A stretch of DNA of 64,000 bases, taken from NCBI GenBank assembly GCA_030529845.1, contig JAUMWB010000001.1, positions 717,729 through 781,728 on the forward strand, read 5' to 3'. A program made the position numbers and the translations under genes. This DNA is from Rothia sp. (in: high G+C Gram-positive bacteria). Lineage in GTDB: Bacteria; Actinomycetota; Actinomycetes; Actinomycetales; Micrococcaceae. The notes under the pieces are model-generated. The model made no database searches. It had not been told where the DNA came from and saw only the letters and a program-made list of their open reading frames with translations. Positions 1 to 8,513 of the stretch are shown one piece after another (position 1 is the first letter of the stretch; every line of letters starts with the position of its first letter).

Positions 1-889
1 CGATACCCGAGATAAAGCCTAGGGCCAGAGCTCCGGCCGGATCGACGTTAGCGCAGGCCGGGGTGATAGCAACCAGCCCCGAGACCAGGCCGGACGCCGC
101 ACCCAGGGAGGTCACGTGGCCATCGCGGATTCGTTCAAGTAGGGCCCAGCCGAGCATGGCAGCCGCCGGGGCAGCAAGGGTGTTGACCCAGATCAGACCT
201 GCCTGGGCGCCGTCCGCAGCAGCCCCCACGTTGAAACCGAACCAACCAAACCAGAGGATAGCTGCACCCAGCATGACCAGGGGCAGGGAGTGGGGACGCT
301 GGTTGGGGTCTTCCCCAAAGCCCTTGCGAGCGCCCAGTACCAGGGCCAGGATTAGACCGGCGACGCCGGCATTGATGTGGATGACCAGGCCGCCCGCAAA
401 GTCAATGGCTTCGCCGAACATAGCCCCGATGAAGCCCTCTTCACCGAAGATGCCGCCGCCCCACACCATGAAGGCCAGGGGGCAATAGACCAGGGTGAGC
501 CAGAGGGGCACAAAGATGCACCAGGCCCCGAAGCGGGCGCGGTCCGCGATAGACCCTGAGATGATAGCCACCGCAATGATAGCGAAGGTGGAACTGAAGG
601 CTACCGAAAGGAGGTTGGTGCCGCCGTCCGCAAGCGTAGCTGATAGGCCAAAATCGTTGAAGGGTGAGCCGACGATGTCGTGGAGGAGGGCATCTCCCCC
701 GCTCATACTGTAGCCCCAGAGCACCCAGCACACGCCGACAAGCCCCATTGAGATGACCGACATCATCATCATATTGAGTGCTGACTTGGCTCGCGTCATA
801 CCGCTATAGAAGAGAGCGAGACCCGGTGTCATAAACAGAACAAGTGCCGCGGCAACCACGGTCCAAACATCACTGGCGGTAAGTTCCAT
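1..889 (-). CDS. amt: Ammonium transporter, 3' part beyond the window
   Basis: Integral membrane ammonium channel of the Amt/MEP/Rh family. The frame starts at an ATG at 887-889 (first residues MELTASDVWTVV) and stays open to the left edge, about 296 codons, so the C-terminal part is missing. Visible family features are the N-terminal membrane segment running into FYSGMTRAKSALN, the AFMVWGGG stretch, GGLVIHINAGVAGL (the twin-His helix region) and WFGWFGFN. It lies downstream of ftsY on the same strand, the usual actinobacterial place, where glnK and glnD normally follow outside this window. A GlnR-type box upstream suggests nitrogen control. The function is certain at family level; the full length cannot be judged. 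Confidence 0.95.
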   Translation of the reverse strand, partial: MELTASDVWTVVAAALVLFMTPGLALFYSGMTRAKSALNMMMMSVISMGLVGVCWVLWGYSMSGGDALLHDIVGSPFNDFGLSATLADGGTNLLSVAFSSTFAIIAVAIISGSIADRARFGAWCIFVPLWLTLVYCPLAFMVWGGGIFGEEGFIGAMFGEAIDFAGGLVIHINAGVAGLILALVLGARKGFGEDPNQRPHSLPLVMLGAAILWFGWFGFNVGAAADGAQAGLIWVNTLAAPAAAMLGWALLERIRDGHVTSLGAASGLVSGLVAITPACANVDPAGALALGFISGI

Positions 890-981
890 GCCTGTTACCC
901 CTTTCAAAACCCGTAAAGAAAACCTGTGTGCCGGTAGACCGGCTCTTGGCGTGTTGACAGTTTCTATTGTTCTCTGCACGT

Positions 982-1019
982 GTTTCGGCTGCTTGCGCGT
1001 GGAGTTTCGCTCCGGTTAC
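982..1019 (-). promoter_or_regulatory. Candidate GlnR box upstream of amt
   Basis: Read on the minus strand, the sequence is GTAAC, 6 nt, GAAAC, 6 nt, CGCAA, 6 nt, GAAAC. This has the phasing of the actinobacterial GlnR site (gTnAC-n6-GaAAC repeated), with the third half-site degenerate. It sits about 95 bp upstream of the amt start, and an AT-rich AACAAT that could be a -10 lies between them. The match is read directly; GlnR control of amt is known in Streptomyces and mycobacteria; use in this organism is inferred. The rest of the 890-1115 gap holds no other feature I can support. Confidence 0.6.
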
Positions 1020-1110
1020 AGGTACCCTCCCCGTGTTGCGGGTATGAAAACAGGGGTTACGGGGGTGTTTCGGGCAGTGACGGGCAGGTTACCGGCCCTC
1101 TAAGCGGGCA

Positions 1111-1150
1111 TGAAAAACCGGGGGAACTGTTAGAAACAGTTCCCCCGGTT
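1111..1150 (-). terminator. Intrinsic terminator after ftsY
   Basis: A perfect 15-bp inverted repeat (arms 1116-1130 and 1136-1150, 5-nt loop) is followed on the minus strand by TTTTT. It ends ftsY transcription and separates it from the amt unit. Confidence 0.9.
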
Positions 1151-1173
1151 CCTAGATGAACTTAGGATGCGCT

Positions 1174-2277
1174 TTAGTCGAGGAGAGCGTCGACGAAGGC
1201 TCCGGGCTCGAAGGGAGCGAGGTCGTCGGGGCCCTCACCCAGGCCGATGAGCTTGACGGGTACGCCCAGCTCTTCCTGGATAGCAACCACGATGCCACCC
1301 TTGGCTGAGCCGTCGAGTTTAGTGAGCACAATACCTGTAATCTGAACCACCTCGGAGAAGACCTTGGCCTGGATCATGCCGTTCTGGCCGGTGGTGGCGT
1401 CAATGACCAGGAGCACCTCGGTGACCGGCGCTTCCTTCTCAACCACGCGCTTGATTTTGCCCAGCTGATCCATCAAGCCGGCCTTGTTCTGCAGGCGCCC
1501 GGCGGTATCGATCATGACGGTATCAACACCGCGGGCCTTACCCTCGCGAATAGCTTCGAAGGCAACGGAAGCCGGATCGGCGCCGTCCTTCTCTGAGCGG
1601 ACGGTATCAACACCCACCCGATCGCCCCAGGTCTGAAGCTGGTCGGCAGCCGCCGCACGGAAGGTATCAGCCGCACCCAGTAGCAGGTTCTTCTCTTCAG
1701 CGACCATCACGCGGGCCAGCTTACCCACTGTAGTGGTCTTGCCGACGCCGTTGACGCCCACAACGAGAACGACACCGGGGTTGCCATCGGCACCATCGAG
1801 GGCCAGGGAGCGGTCGGTATCTTCACCCACGATGGCAAGAAGTTCCTCACGCAGCATCTGCTTGACGTGGGCGGGGTTCTCGGTGCCCTCCACGCGTACA
1901 CGCTGTTGCAGAGCCTCCACCAGGCGAGCGGAGGGTTCAGCGCCCAAGTCTGCTAGGAGCAGGGTTTCCTCAACTTCATCCCAGACGTCCTGGTCAATCT
2001 TGTCGCGGGACAGCAGAGCCAGCAGGCCCTTGCCCAGCAAGTTGTTGGAACGGGAAAGGCGGGCGCGCAGGCGCACCAGACGGCCTTGAGCGGACGCCGG
2101 ACGCTCGATCGCGGTAACCGGGCCATCAACGCTATCTGATGGTAGGTCATCAGAATCGCGAGTGCCCTCATAGCCGCCCTGAGGGGCCTTAGGGCCGCGC
2201 AACAGAACTGCGAGCACGCCACCTAAAATCAGCACACCCAGAAGTATGTACACAATGAGAGTTAGAGAATCATTCAC
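1174..2277 (-). CDS. ftsY: Signal recognition particle receptor FtsY
   Basis: SRP receptor GTPase that docks ribosome-SRP complexes at the membrane. From the GTG start it is 367 aa, with one N-terminal membrane helix (about residues 4-25), a short acidic linker and the NG domain. Motifs: G1 GVNGVGKTTT near residue 174, DTFRAAA, DTAGR and TKLDG. Longer open frames exist upstream, but the protein family begins with the membrane anchor, so GTG 2275-2277 is chosen; the purine-rich stretch before it is close to the start, so the exact codon is uncertain. It belongs to the conserved rnc-mutM-smc-ftsY-amt order, here interrupted by an opposite-strand MFS gene between smc and ftsY. Confidence 0.93.
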   Translation of the reverse strand: MNDSLTLIVYILLGVLILGGVLAVLLRGPKAPQGGYEGTRDSDDLPSDSVDGPVTAIERPASAQGRLVRLRARLSRSNNLLGKGLLALLSRDKIDQDVWDEVEETLLLADLGAEPSARLVEALQQRVRVEGTENPAHVKQMLREELLAIVGEDTDRSLALDGADGNPGVVLVVGVNGVGKTTTVGKLARVMVAEEKNLLLGAADTFRAAAADQLQTWGDRVGVDTVRSEKDGADPASVAFEAIREGKARGVDTVMIDTAGRLQNKAGLMDQLGKIKRVVEKEAPVTEVLLVIDATTGQNGMIQAKVFSEVVQITGIVLTKLDGSAKGGIVVAIQEELGVPVKLIGLGEGPDDLAPFEPGAFVDALLD

Positions 2278-2432
2278 CCTTCTAGCTTGCCATATTCTCC
2301 ACGCTCCATACAGCCCCGATGATGGGAGTAGAATGCACTTCTGCACAGCGCCACCCCACAACAGCAGGCGTTGTGAGCTAAGATACTTTTCGGAACGATA
2401 GATACAGCACAGAGGCATCAAAACACACGCAC

Positions 2433-3791
2433 ATGAGTAACCACATACCTACCCCCTCCATGGACACCGGGGCTATCCCAGTCATCCCCGAATCAGTACG
2501 GCAGGAAAGCCGCACTCAAAAGCCGAGCGCAAGCGAAGCCGTCAAGGTACCCACCCAGATCAAGGTGCTCATTGCAGCCTCCTTTCTGATAGCCCTCGGC
2601 TACGGTCTGGTAGCCCCGGTCCTCCCAGGATTTGCTCGCAGCTTCGATGTGGGAGCTATGGCAGCGACCTTCGTTGTCTCAGCCTTCGCCCTCTCGCGCC
2701 TGGCTTTCGCACCAGCGTCCGGACGCCTTATCTCCCGCTTCGGTGAGCGCCGTATCTACTCGGCGGGCCTCATTATCGTGGGGCTGGGTTCCATCGGAGC
2801 CGGGCTATCGGTCAATTACCCTATGCTGATTGCCTCCCGAATTGTCGGTGGCACCGGTTCGGTCATGTTTACCGTAGCGGCCATGGGTATTCTGGTGCGC
2901 AACTCTCCCCCCACTATTCGGGGTAAGGTCTCGGGCTACTTTGCCACTTCATTTTTGCTGGGCAATATCTTGGGGCCGGTACTGGGCGCAGCGGCCTCCT
3001 CTCTGGGCATGCGGGTACCTTTCTTCGTATATGCCACGATGCTCCTGTGCGCAGCTCTGGTAGTTCTTACCCAGCTCAAGGACGAGACCCAGGAGGTCAA
3101 CCTCAACACCCAGGGCATTGCTATTCCCAAGCCCGAACTCAAACTGGCTGATGCCCTCAAGTTCACCAACTTCAAAGCAGCCCTGGTCACTAATCTGGCG
3201 GTAGGGTGGAGCGTCTTCGGGCTACAGTCCACCGTGGTCCCTCTTGCCGCGGTAGCCCTCCTGGCCAACCTGCATGCCGGGGAGGCTGGCTACGATGCCG
3301 CTGTTGCCGGGGCCAAGCTGGCAGGCTTTACCCTCGCTACCTACGCAGCGGGCAACGCCCTGGTACAGATTTATTCAGGCAAGATGGGCGATAAGGTCGG
3401 CCGCCGTCCCATGGTCTTTTCTGGGCTGATTCTGGCTGGAATAGTCACTATCGTCTTTGGTCTGATTACCAGCCCGGCAGTCTTTGTGGGTGCGGCTGTG
3501 CTTCTCGGTATCGCCTCAGCCCTGCTTGGGCCTTCCCTACAGGCTGCCGTGTCAGACATTGTGGGCAATAAGCGCTCCGGTGGCCAGCCTCTGGCCTACT
3601 ACCAGATGGTTTCGGACATCGGCCTGATCGTTGGCCCGCTTGTAGCCGGCTTTATCATCGATGCCTGGGGTTTCTTCCCCGCGTTTATCGTCGCAGGTGC
3701 CCTGCTACTTCTTGCAGCTATCGGCTGGTTCCCCGGCTACCGGCCCAAGTACCCGGCCGATATAGCCGATGAAGGCTACACCGGCAGGTAG
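2433..3791 (+). CDS. MFS transporter, DHA1-like drug/metabolite exporter
   Basis: Predicted 452-aa, 12-helix major facilitator. After a polar N-terminal stretch of about 45 residues, helix 1 reads LIALGYGLVAPVLPGFA, typical of the DHA1 exporter group. The loop 2-3 motif A is present in variant form (SGRLISRFGERR), and its repeat in the C-half is MGDKVGRRPM. The substrate cannot be inferred. The gene lies on the plus strand between two minus-strand genes (smc and ftsY) that are neighbours in most actinobacteria, so it is probably a lineage-specific insertion. Its start lies 156 bp from the ftsY start, divergently; its stop is 4 bp from the smc stop, with no terminator hairpin visible between them. 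Confidence 0.88.
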   Translation: MSNHIPTPSMDTGAIPVIPESVRQESRTQKPSASEAVKVPTQIKVLIAASFLIALGYGLVAPVLPGFARSFDVGAMAATFVVSAFALSRLAFAPASGRLISRFGERRIYSAGLIIVGLGSIGAGLSVNYPMLIASRIVGGTGSVMFTVAAMGILVRNSPPTIRGKVSGYFATSFLLGNILGPVLGAAASSLGMRVPFFVYATMLLCAALVVLTQLKDETQEVNLNTQGIAIPKPELKLADALKFTNFKAALVTNLAVGWSVFGLQSTVVPLAAVALLANLHAGEAGYDAAVAGAKLAGFTLATYAAGNALVQIYSGKMGDKVGRRPMVFSGLILAGIVTIVFGLITSPAVFVGAAVLLGIASALLGPSLQAAVSDIVGNKRSGGQPLAYYQMVSDIGLIVGPLVAGFIIDAWGFFPAFIVAGALLLLAAIGWFPGYRPKYPADIADEGYTGR

Positions 3792-3795
3792 AAAT

Positions 3796-6700
3796 CTAGT
3801 CAGCTAACCGGTGAGACAGCACGGTCGATACCCCCTGCCGCATGGAAATGCCGTAAAGGGTATCAGCCTGGGCCATGGTGCGCTGGTGGTGGGTAATCAT
3901 CAAGAGCTGAGACTTCTCCCTGAGCTGCCCCAGCACTTCCAGCAGGCGGCCTAGATTCCGGTCGTCAAGCGCCGCTTCCACCTCATCGAGCACATAGAAG
4001 GGTGCTGGGCGAGCCATAAAGACTGCCAGTAGCAGAGCCAAAGAGGCCAGGGTGCGCTCACCGCCAGAGAGCAGGGATAAGCGGGTAATTTTCTTACCGG
4101 CTGGCTTGACCCGGATATCAAGGCCGCTGTGTTCCAGGTCGTTTGGGTCGGCAAGCACCAGTTCTGCCTGGCCGCCGGGAAAGAGCAGAGCAAAAATACG
4201 ACTAAACTCCACCTGCACATCGGCTAAGGCCCGAGTGAAAGAGGATTCAATATGACCGGTCACATCTTTCATCACGGCCCGTAGGTCAGCTCGCGATGCT
4301 TTGATGTCCTTAATCTGCTGGCGCAGGTAGCTGTGACGCTGCTCTAGGGCTTCGTATTCTTCAAGGGCGAGGGGGTTGATGGTTCCAAAGCGGGCCAGTT
4401 CTGCCTCAGCTGCTACCAGGTGAGCTTCAAGAGATTCGCGGGGCAGGTCGCTCGCTTCCCTGGTTTCGAGCAGGGTGTCGAGACTGAGCCCCAGGTCCTT
4501 CTCTACCCGCCGGGCAAGGGCTTCCCAACGGGCTTCAACCCGGGCTCCCTGGGCAGCAGCTTCAGCTTGCAGGGTCAGGGCAGCAGCAAGCGAAGCCTGG
4601 GATCCTGCTAGTTCTTCACGGGTAGCGTTCAGAGCCTTGCTGGCTTCTTGGACTTTCTTCAAGGCCTTCTGATGCGCCTCATCTTCAAGAGCCTGTACCC
4701 GCTCAATAGCCAGTGCCAGGGCTTGGCCACGGGCAGCGACCCTGCGCGCCTGGTGGCGGGCGTCCGCCTCCTCCTGCTGGCGCTGCTGGCGAGCCGTATC
4801 CGCCTGCTCCAGGGTGCTGAGCGCCTCTTGAGCCTGGGTTAGGCGGGCCTGGGCGGTCTCTTCCTTTTCGCGGGTGTAAATACAAGCGGCCTCGGCCAGG
4901 GTTTTTGTTTCGGCAGCCTCGGCCAGGGTTTGTTCTGCCGCGCGGACGACCCCGCTCAGGGTATCGAGGTCAGCCTCGGGTTTGTTCTGCTGAGTCTGAG
5001 CCAGGGCTTTTTGGGCCTTAGTCAGTGCTGCCTGGGCTTCTTTCTGGGTTTCGTCTGCGCGGGCGGCAGCTTCTTGTAGGCGCCTAAGAGAGGCTTGGGA
5101 GCTTTCTGCCCGGCCGGTAAGGGTGGCTAGTTCTGCGCGGGCGGTGGCTAGTTGGGCCGCCAGGGAGCCTGTGACACGAGCCTGTGCCTTCTCAGCCTCC
5201 TGAGCAGCTTTAAGGGCTTCTTGGGCCTGCCTATAGATTGTCTCTGCTCGCTGCTGATCATCAGCAAGGACGCCACAGATTCGCTCAGCCTGGGATAGCT
5301 CAGCGTAGCTTTCAGTCAGGGGTCTCTGTTCCGAGGGGTAGAGCACAGACCCGGCAGTTACCCTTATCCCCTCTGGCGTCACGGCGCTGACCTGCGGGTA
5401 ATCCTGGACCAGAGTTCGGGCGGTTGTTTCATCGGGGACTAGGTAGACATTGGCGGTCAGTAGGGCCAGGGTAGATTGTAGGGCCTGCGGAACGGTGAGG
5501 ACGTCAATGCATCTGTTAGCTTTATAAACCTCAGCTTGAGATAAAGATAGTTCGTACATGTCAGATGCAGAATGAGGTGCCTCAAGAGAGTAAATCTGGG
5601 AGACCTCGCAAGGTAGGGCAGCGCCGCTGTCTAGAGCCAGGACTCGCAAATAGGGGCCTAGCACAGAAGCTACAGCAGCCTGCCAGACTTGCTCAACCTC
5701 AAGTAGAGAAATAAGCTCTTCAGCCCCCTGCTGCAGGGCTTGCTGACGTAGACCTTCATCATCCCCGCTCTCAGCTCCATCATGGTCCCAGGCAGCTTTT
5801 AAAGCTTCATATCGTGCCCGAGCAGAATGAAGCTTTACCTGAACTTGATGCAGCTCCTGGCGGCTCTCTCCAACCTGAGCACCTGCCTGCTGGCGGGCCT
5901 GACGAAGCTTTTTCTCCTGGTTTTCTGCCTCTAGCAGTTGCTCCCGGAAACCTTCCACCCTTGCCCGAGCCTTTTCGGTATCAGCCCCGGCTGAGGCACC
6001 CTGTTCCTTGGCCTCAGCATATTCAGCTGCCCGTCGATCTGTTTCTTCCCGGGCTTTTTCAAAAGCTGCGCGGGCAGAGGCCAGCCCCGTGGTGAGCTCA
6101 GACAGGCTTTCTCGGTAGCCCTTAGCCTGCTGCTGGGCTACCTCAAGGGCCTGCTGGGTCTCATTCAACTGCTTCTGGGCAGCATCGAAGGCTACTCGGG
6201 CAGAAGCCACCTCCTCAGTCCCTAACCGAGCCGCCTGTTGGGCCTGAGCATACGTTTCCTTTTCCCGCTCACACGCCTGGGCAGCCTGAGCCAAGCGGGT
6301 GGCGGCGTCCTTTTCTTCCTCTTCATGCTGAACGCCATTCAAGCGTTCCGCGGCAACCAACTGCACCGTTTCCACCCGGTGGGCAAGCTCCTTGAGCGCG
6401 GTACTGCGCCGGGCAACCTTTTCGAGCCCCTCCTTAGCTGCCTGATGGGCAACACTCAGCTTTCCTAGCTGTTCCTGAAGGGCACTACTACGCTCCTGGG
6501 CCCGCATTCGGGCAGACTCAGCCTGTTCACCGGCGGCCATCTCAGCCTCTCGCTCCTTGGCCATGCCACGAGCTTCGCAGGCCAGTAGGTCGGCAGTAAG
6601 GCTACGGACCCGGCTGGCCACCTCGCCAGCAGCCCTGGCCGCCTCAGCCTGTTCCTTACGCCCCTCCAGCTGGTCAGCCAGCTCACCGGCCAGATCCTCT

Positions 6701-7272
6701 AACCGGTCCAGGTTAGTCTTCAGATCATCCAACTTGCCGGCAGTCTTAGCCTGTCGCTTGCGGTGCTTGAGCAAGCCAGCAGCCTGCTCAATCAGCTCCC
6801 TGCGGTCATCGGCGGTGCCGTGCAGGATCTTATCGACCTGCCCCTGACCCACCAGAGTATAGAGCTCCCGGCCCACCCCAGCGTCCGCCAGCAGATCCTG
6901 TACATCAGTAAGACGGGCAGGTTCCCCATTGATCTCATACTCAGAACCACCGGCAGAAAACATGGTACGCGACAGCCGAATTTCAGTATGAGGAAGCGGC
7001 AGCGCGCCGTCCTCGTTATCAATAACCAGCTCCACCTTGGCGCGCCCCAGCGCACCACGAGAGCCAGCACCGGCAAAGATAACGTCTTTCATGGCCCCAC
7101 CGCGCAGCTGCTTGGCACCTTGAGCACCCATGACCCAGGCCAGGGCGTCCACCACGTTGGATTTACCCGACCCGTTCGGCCCCACCAGCACGTTGAGGCC
7201 CGGCTCAAACTCAAACACGGTAGCCGAGGCAAAAGATTTAAAGCCGCGCACGGTCAAAGATTTTAGGTACAT
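3796..7272 (-). CDS. smc: Chromosome segregation protein SMC
   Basis: Structural maintenance of chromosomes ATPase of the condensin complex, 1158 aa from MYLKSLTVRGFKSFA; the open frame has five extra codons upstream, which I drop because the family starts at this strand. Order: N-terminal ATPase half with Walker A GPNGSGKSN (near residue 37) and the QGQVDKIL lid; a long Ala/Gln/Glu-rich coiled coil; a hinge around residues 500-650; a second coiled coil; and a C-terminal half with LSGGERTLA and Walker B FYVLDEVEAALDD. Length is normal. In this order smc is usually next to ftsY and mutM; here both sides are separated by plus-strand insertions. Confidence 0.96.
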   Translation of the reverse strand: MYLKSLTVRGFKSFASATVFEFEPGLNVLVGPNGSGKSNVVDALAWVMGAQGAKQLRGGAMKDVIFAGAGSRGALGRAKVELVIDNEDGALPLPHTEIRLSRTMFSAGGSEYEINGEPARLTDVQDLLADAGVGRELYTLVGQGQVDKILHGTADDRRELIEQAAGLLKHRKRQAKTAGKLDDLKTNLDRLEDLAGELADQLEGRKEQAEAARAAGEVASRVRSLTADLLACEARGMAKEREAEMAAGEQAESARMRAQERSSALQEQLGKLSVAHQAAKEGLEKVARRSTALKELAHRVETVQLVAAERLNGVQHEEEEKDAATRLAQAAQACEREKETYAQAQQAARLGTEEVASARVAFDAAQKQLNETQQALEVAQQQAKGYRESLSELTTGLASARAAFEKAREETDRRAAEYAEAKEQGASAGADTEKARARVEGFREQLLEAENQEKKLRQARQQAGAQVGESRQELHQVQVKLHSARARYEALKAAWDHDGAESGDDEGLRQQALQQGAEELISLLEVEQVWQAAVASVLGPYLRVLALDSGAALPCEVSQIYSLEAPHSASDMYELSLSQAEVYKANRCIDVLTVPQALQSTLALLTANVYLVPDETTARTLVQDYPQVSAVTPEGIRVTAGSVLYPSEQRPLTESYAELSQAERICGVLADDQQRAETIYRQAQEALKAAQEAEKAQARVTGSLAAQLATARAELATLTGRAESSQASLRRLQEAAARADETQKEAQAALTKAQKALAQTQQNKPEADLDTLSGVVRAAEQTLAEAAETKTLAEAACIYTREKEETAQARLTQAQEALSTLEQADTARQQRQQEEADARHQARRVAARGQALALAIERVQALEDEAHQKALKKVQEASKALNATREELAGSQASLAAALTLQAEAAAQGARVEARWEALARRVEKDLGLSLDTLLETREASDLPRESLEAHLVAAEAELARFGTINPLALEEYEALEQRHSYLRQQIKDIKASRADLRAVMKDVTGHIESSFTRALADVQVEFSRIFALLFPGGQAELVLADPNDLEHSGLDIRVKPAGKKITRLSLLSGGERTLASLALLLAVFMARPAPFYVLDEVEAALDDRNLGRLLEVLGQLREKSQLLMITHHQRTMAQADTLYGISMRQGVSTVLSHRLAD

Positions 7273-7471
7273 GGTGGTGGGCCCCATCAGTTGGGTAAAA
7301 CGGGTTCGGATCGGCTTACCACTTTACCGCAGGGCCGCCGCCCTGTTCGGTGTGAGATGAACCAGCTCTATCAATCACCTCACCAGCCCCACCGGGGCAT
7401 ATTATTGAAAAAGTGCCCTGTTTCTTCAAATAAGGGTTTGCCAGAGTCCCTACTAAGGCTAGAAGAGTAGA

Positions 7472-8503
7472 TTGACCGCCAATTCAGATATTCGCCACCA
7501 GAACACTTCCCTGCTATCGGTAACCAGGGTGCTACCGCCGGAGGTCGTCACCAGCTCCTATTTTGATGAGCAGTTAGCGGCCACCTACAAGCGACTCAAG
7601 ATGCCCAAGGGTCTGCTTGAGCGCCTCGCCGGTATTAGCGAGCGCCGCTCGTGGGGGCCCACCATGCACTTTGAGGACGGTGCGGTTCAGGCTGCTGAAG
7701 AAGCTATCGCCCAGGCCGGGATCAGCAAGGAACAGATTGGCCTGCTTATTAACACCTCGGTGACTCGCGATAATTTTGAGCCGGCAGTAGCTGTGGGTAT
7801 TCATGACCGCCTGGGTCTACCCCGCCACGCCTTGAACTTCGATATCACCAATGCCTGCCTGGGCTTTGTGAACGGTATTACGGTGGCCGCCACCATGATT
7901 GATGCTGGGGCTATCGACTACGCCCTGATTGTGGACGGTGAGGACCCCTCCCCCTGGCACGCTACCGCCCTGCGCCAGCTCAACCGACCCGACTCAACCC
8001 GTGATGATGTACTAGCCCAGTTCGCTACTCTCACCCTGGGGTCGGGGGCGGCCGCTGCCGTCATTGGTCGTTCTGACCTGCACCCCGCAGGCCACAAGAT
8101 TGTCGGTTCGGTCTCCCGCGCGGGAACCGAGCACCGCAACCTCTGCATCGGCGGTGAGGCTGACCAGGGAATGAATACGGACGCTGCGGGCCTGCTTAAG
8201 CACGGTCTGCAGCTAGTTGCTGAAGCCTGGGAAGAGGCCCACCAGAACGGTTGGGACTGGGGGAACATGCGCTCCTATGTAACCCACCAGATTTCTAACG
8301 CCCACACCAATGCCATTGTCGAGGCTGTGGGTATCGACCGCGAGCGCATCCCCATGACCTTCCCAGTCTGGGGCAACGTGGCGGCTGCTGCCCTGCCCAT
8401 GACCCTGGCTGAGGAAAGCTCCCACTTCGTAGCCGGTGACCGTATTCTCTGTATGGGTGTGGGCTCTGGCCTGAACACCGCCCTGATGGAAATCACCTGG
8501 TAG
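7472..8503 (+). CDS. oleA: OleA, thiolase-fold acyl-CoA head-to-head condensing enzyme
   Basis: First enzyme of long-chain olefin synthesis: non-decarboxylating Claisen condensation of two fatty acyl-CoAs to a beta-keto acid. 343 aa from a TTG start. The thiolase/KAS III triad is visible: Cys129 in TNACLGF, His272 in THQISNAH and Asn302 in WGNVAAA. OleA is set apart from FabH by the VTRDNFEP region and by the genes that follow. The next gene starts 10 bp downstream and encodes the fused OleB-OleC, then OleD, so the whole pathway is one operon. It is divergent from smc. The family call is strong; chain-length preference cannot be read. Confidence 0.92.
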   Translation: MTANSDIRHQNTSLLSVTRVLPPEVVTSSYFDEQLAATYKRLKMPKGLLERLAGISERRSWGPTMHFEDGAVQAAEEAIAQAGISKEQIGLLINTSVTRDNFEPAVAVGIHDRLGLPRHALNFDITNACLGFVNGITVAATMIDAGAIDYALIVDGEDPSPWHATALRQLNRPDSTRDDVLAQFATLTLGSGAAAAVIGRSDLHPAGHKIVGSVSRAGTEHRNLCIGGEADQGMNTDAAGLLKHGLQLVAEAWEEAHQNGWDWGNMRSYVTHQISNAHTNAIVEAVGIDRERIPMTFPVWGNVAAAALPMTLAEESSHFVAGDRILCMGVGSGLNTALMEITW

Positions 8504-8513
8504 GGGGGCTACA

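Noticed and set aside
888-1103. 71-codon plus-strand frame in the amt upstream region
   Set aside because: Starts inside the amt start codon region, has no family features and overlaps the GlnR box.
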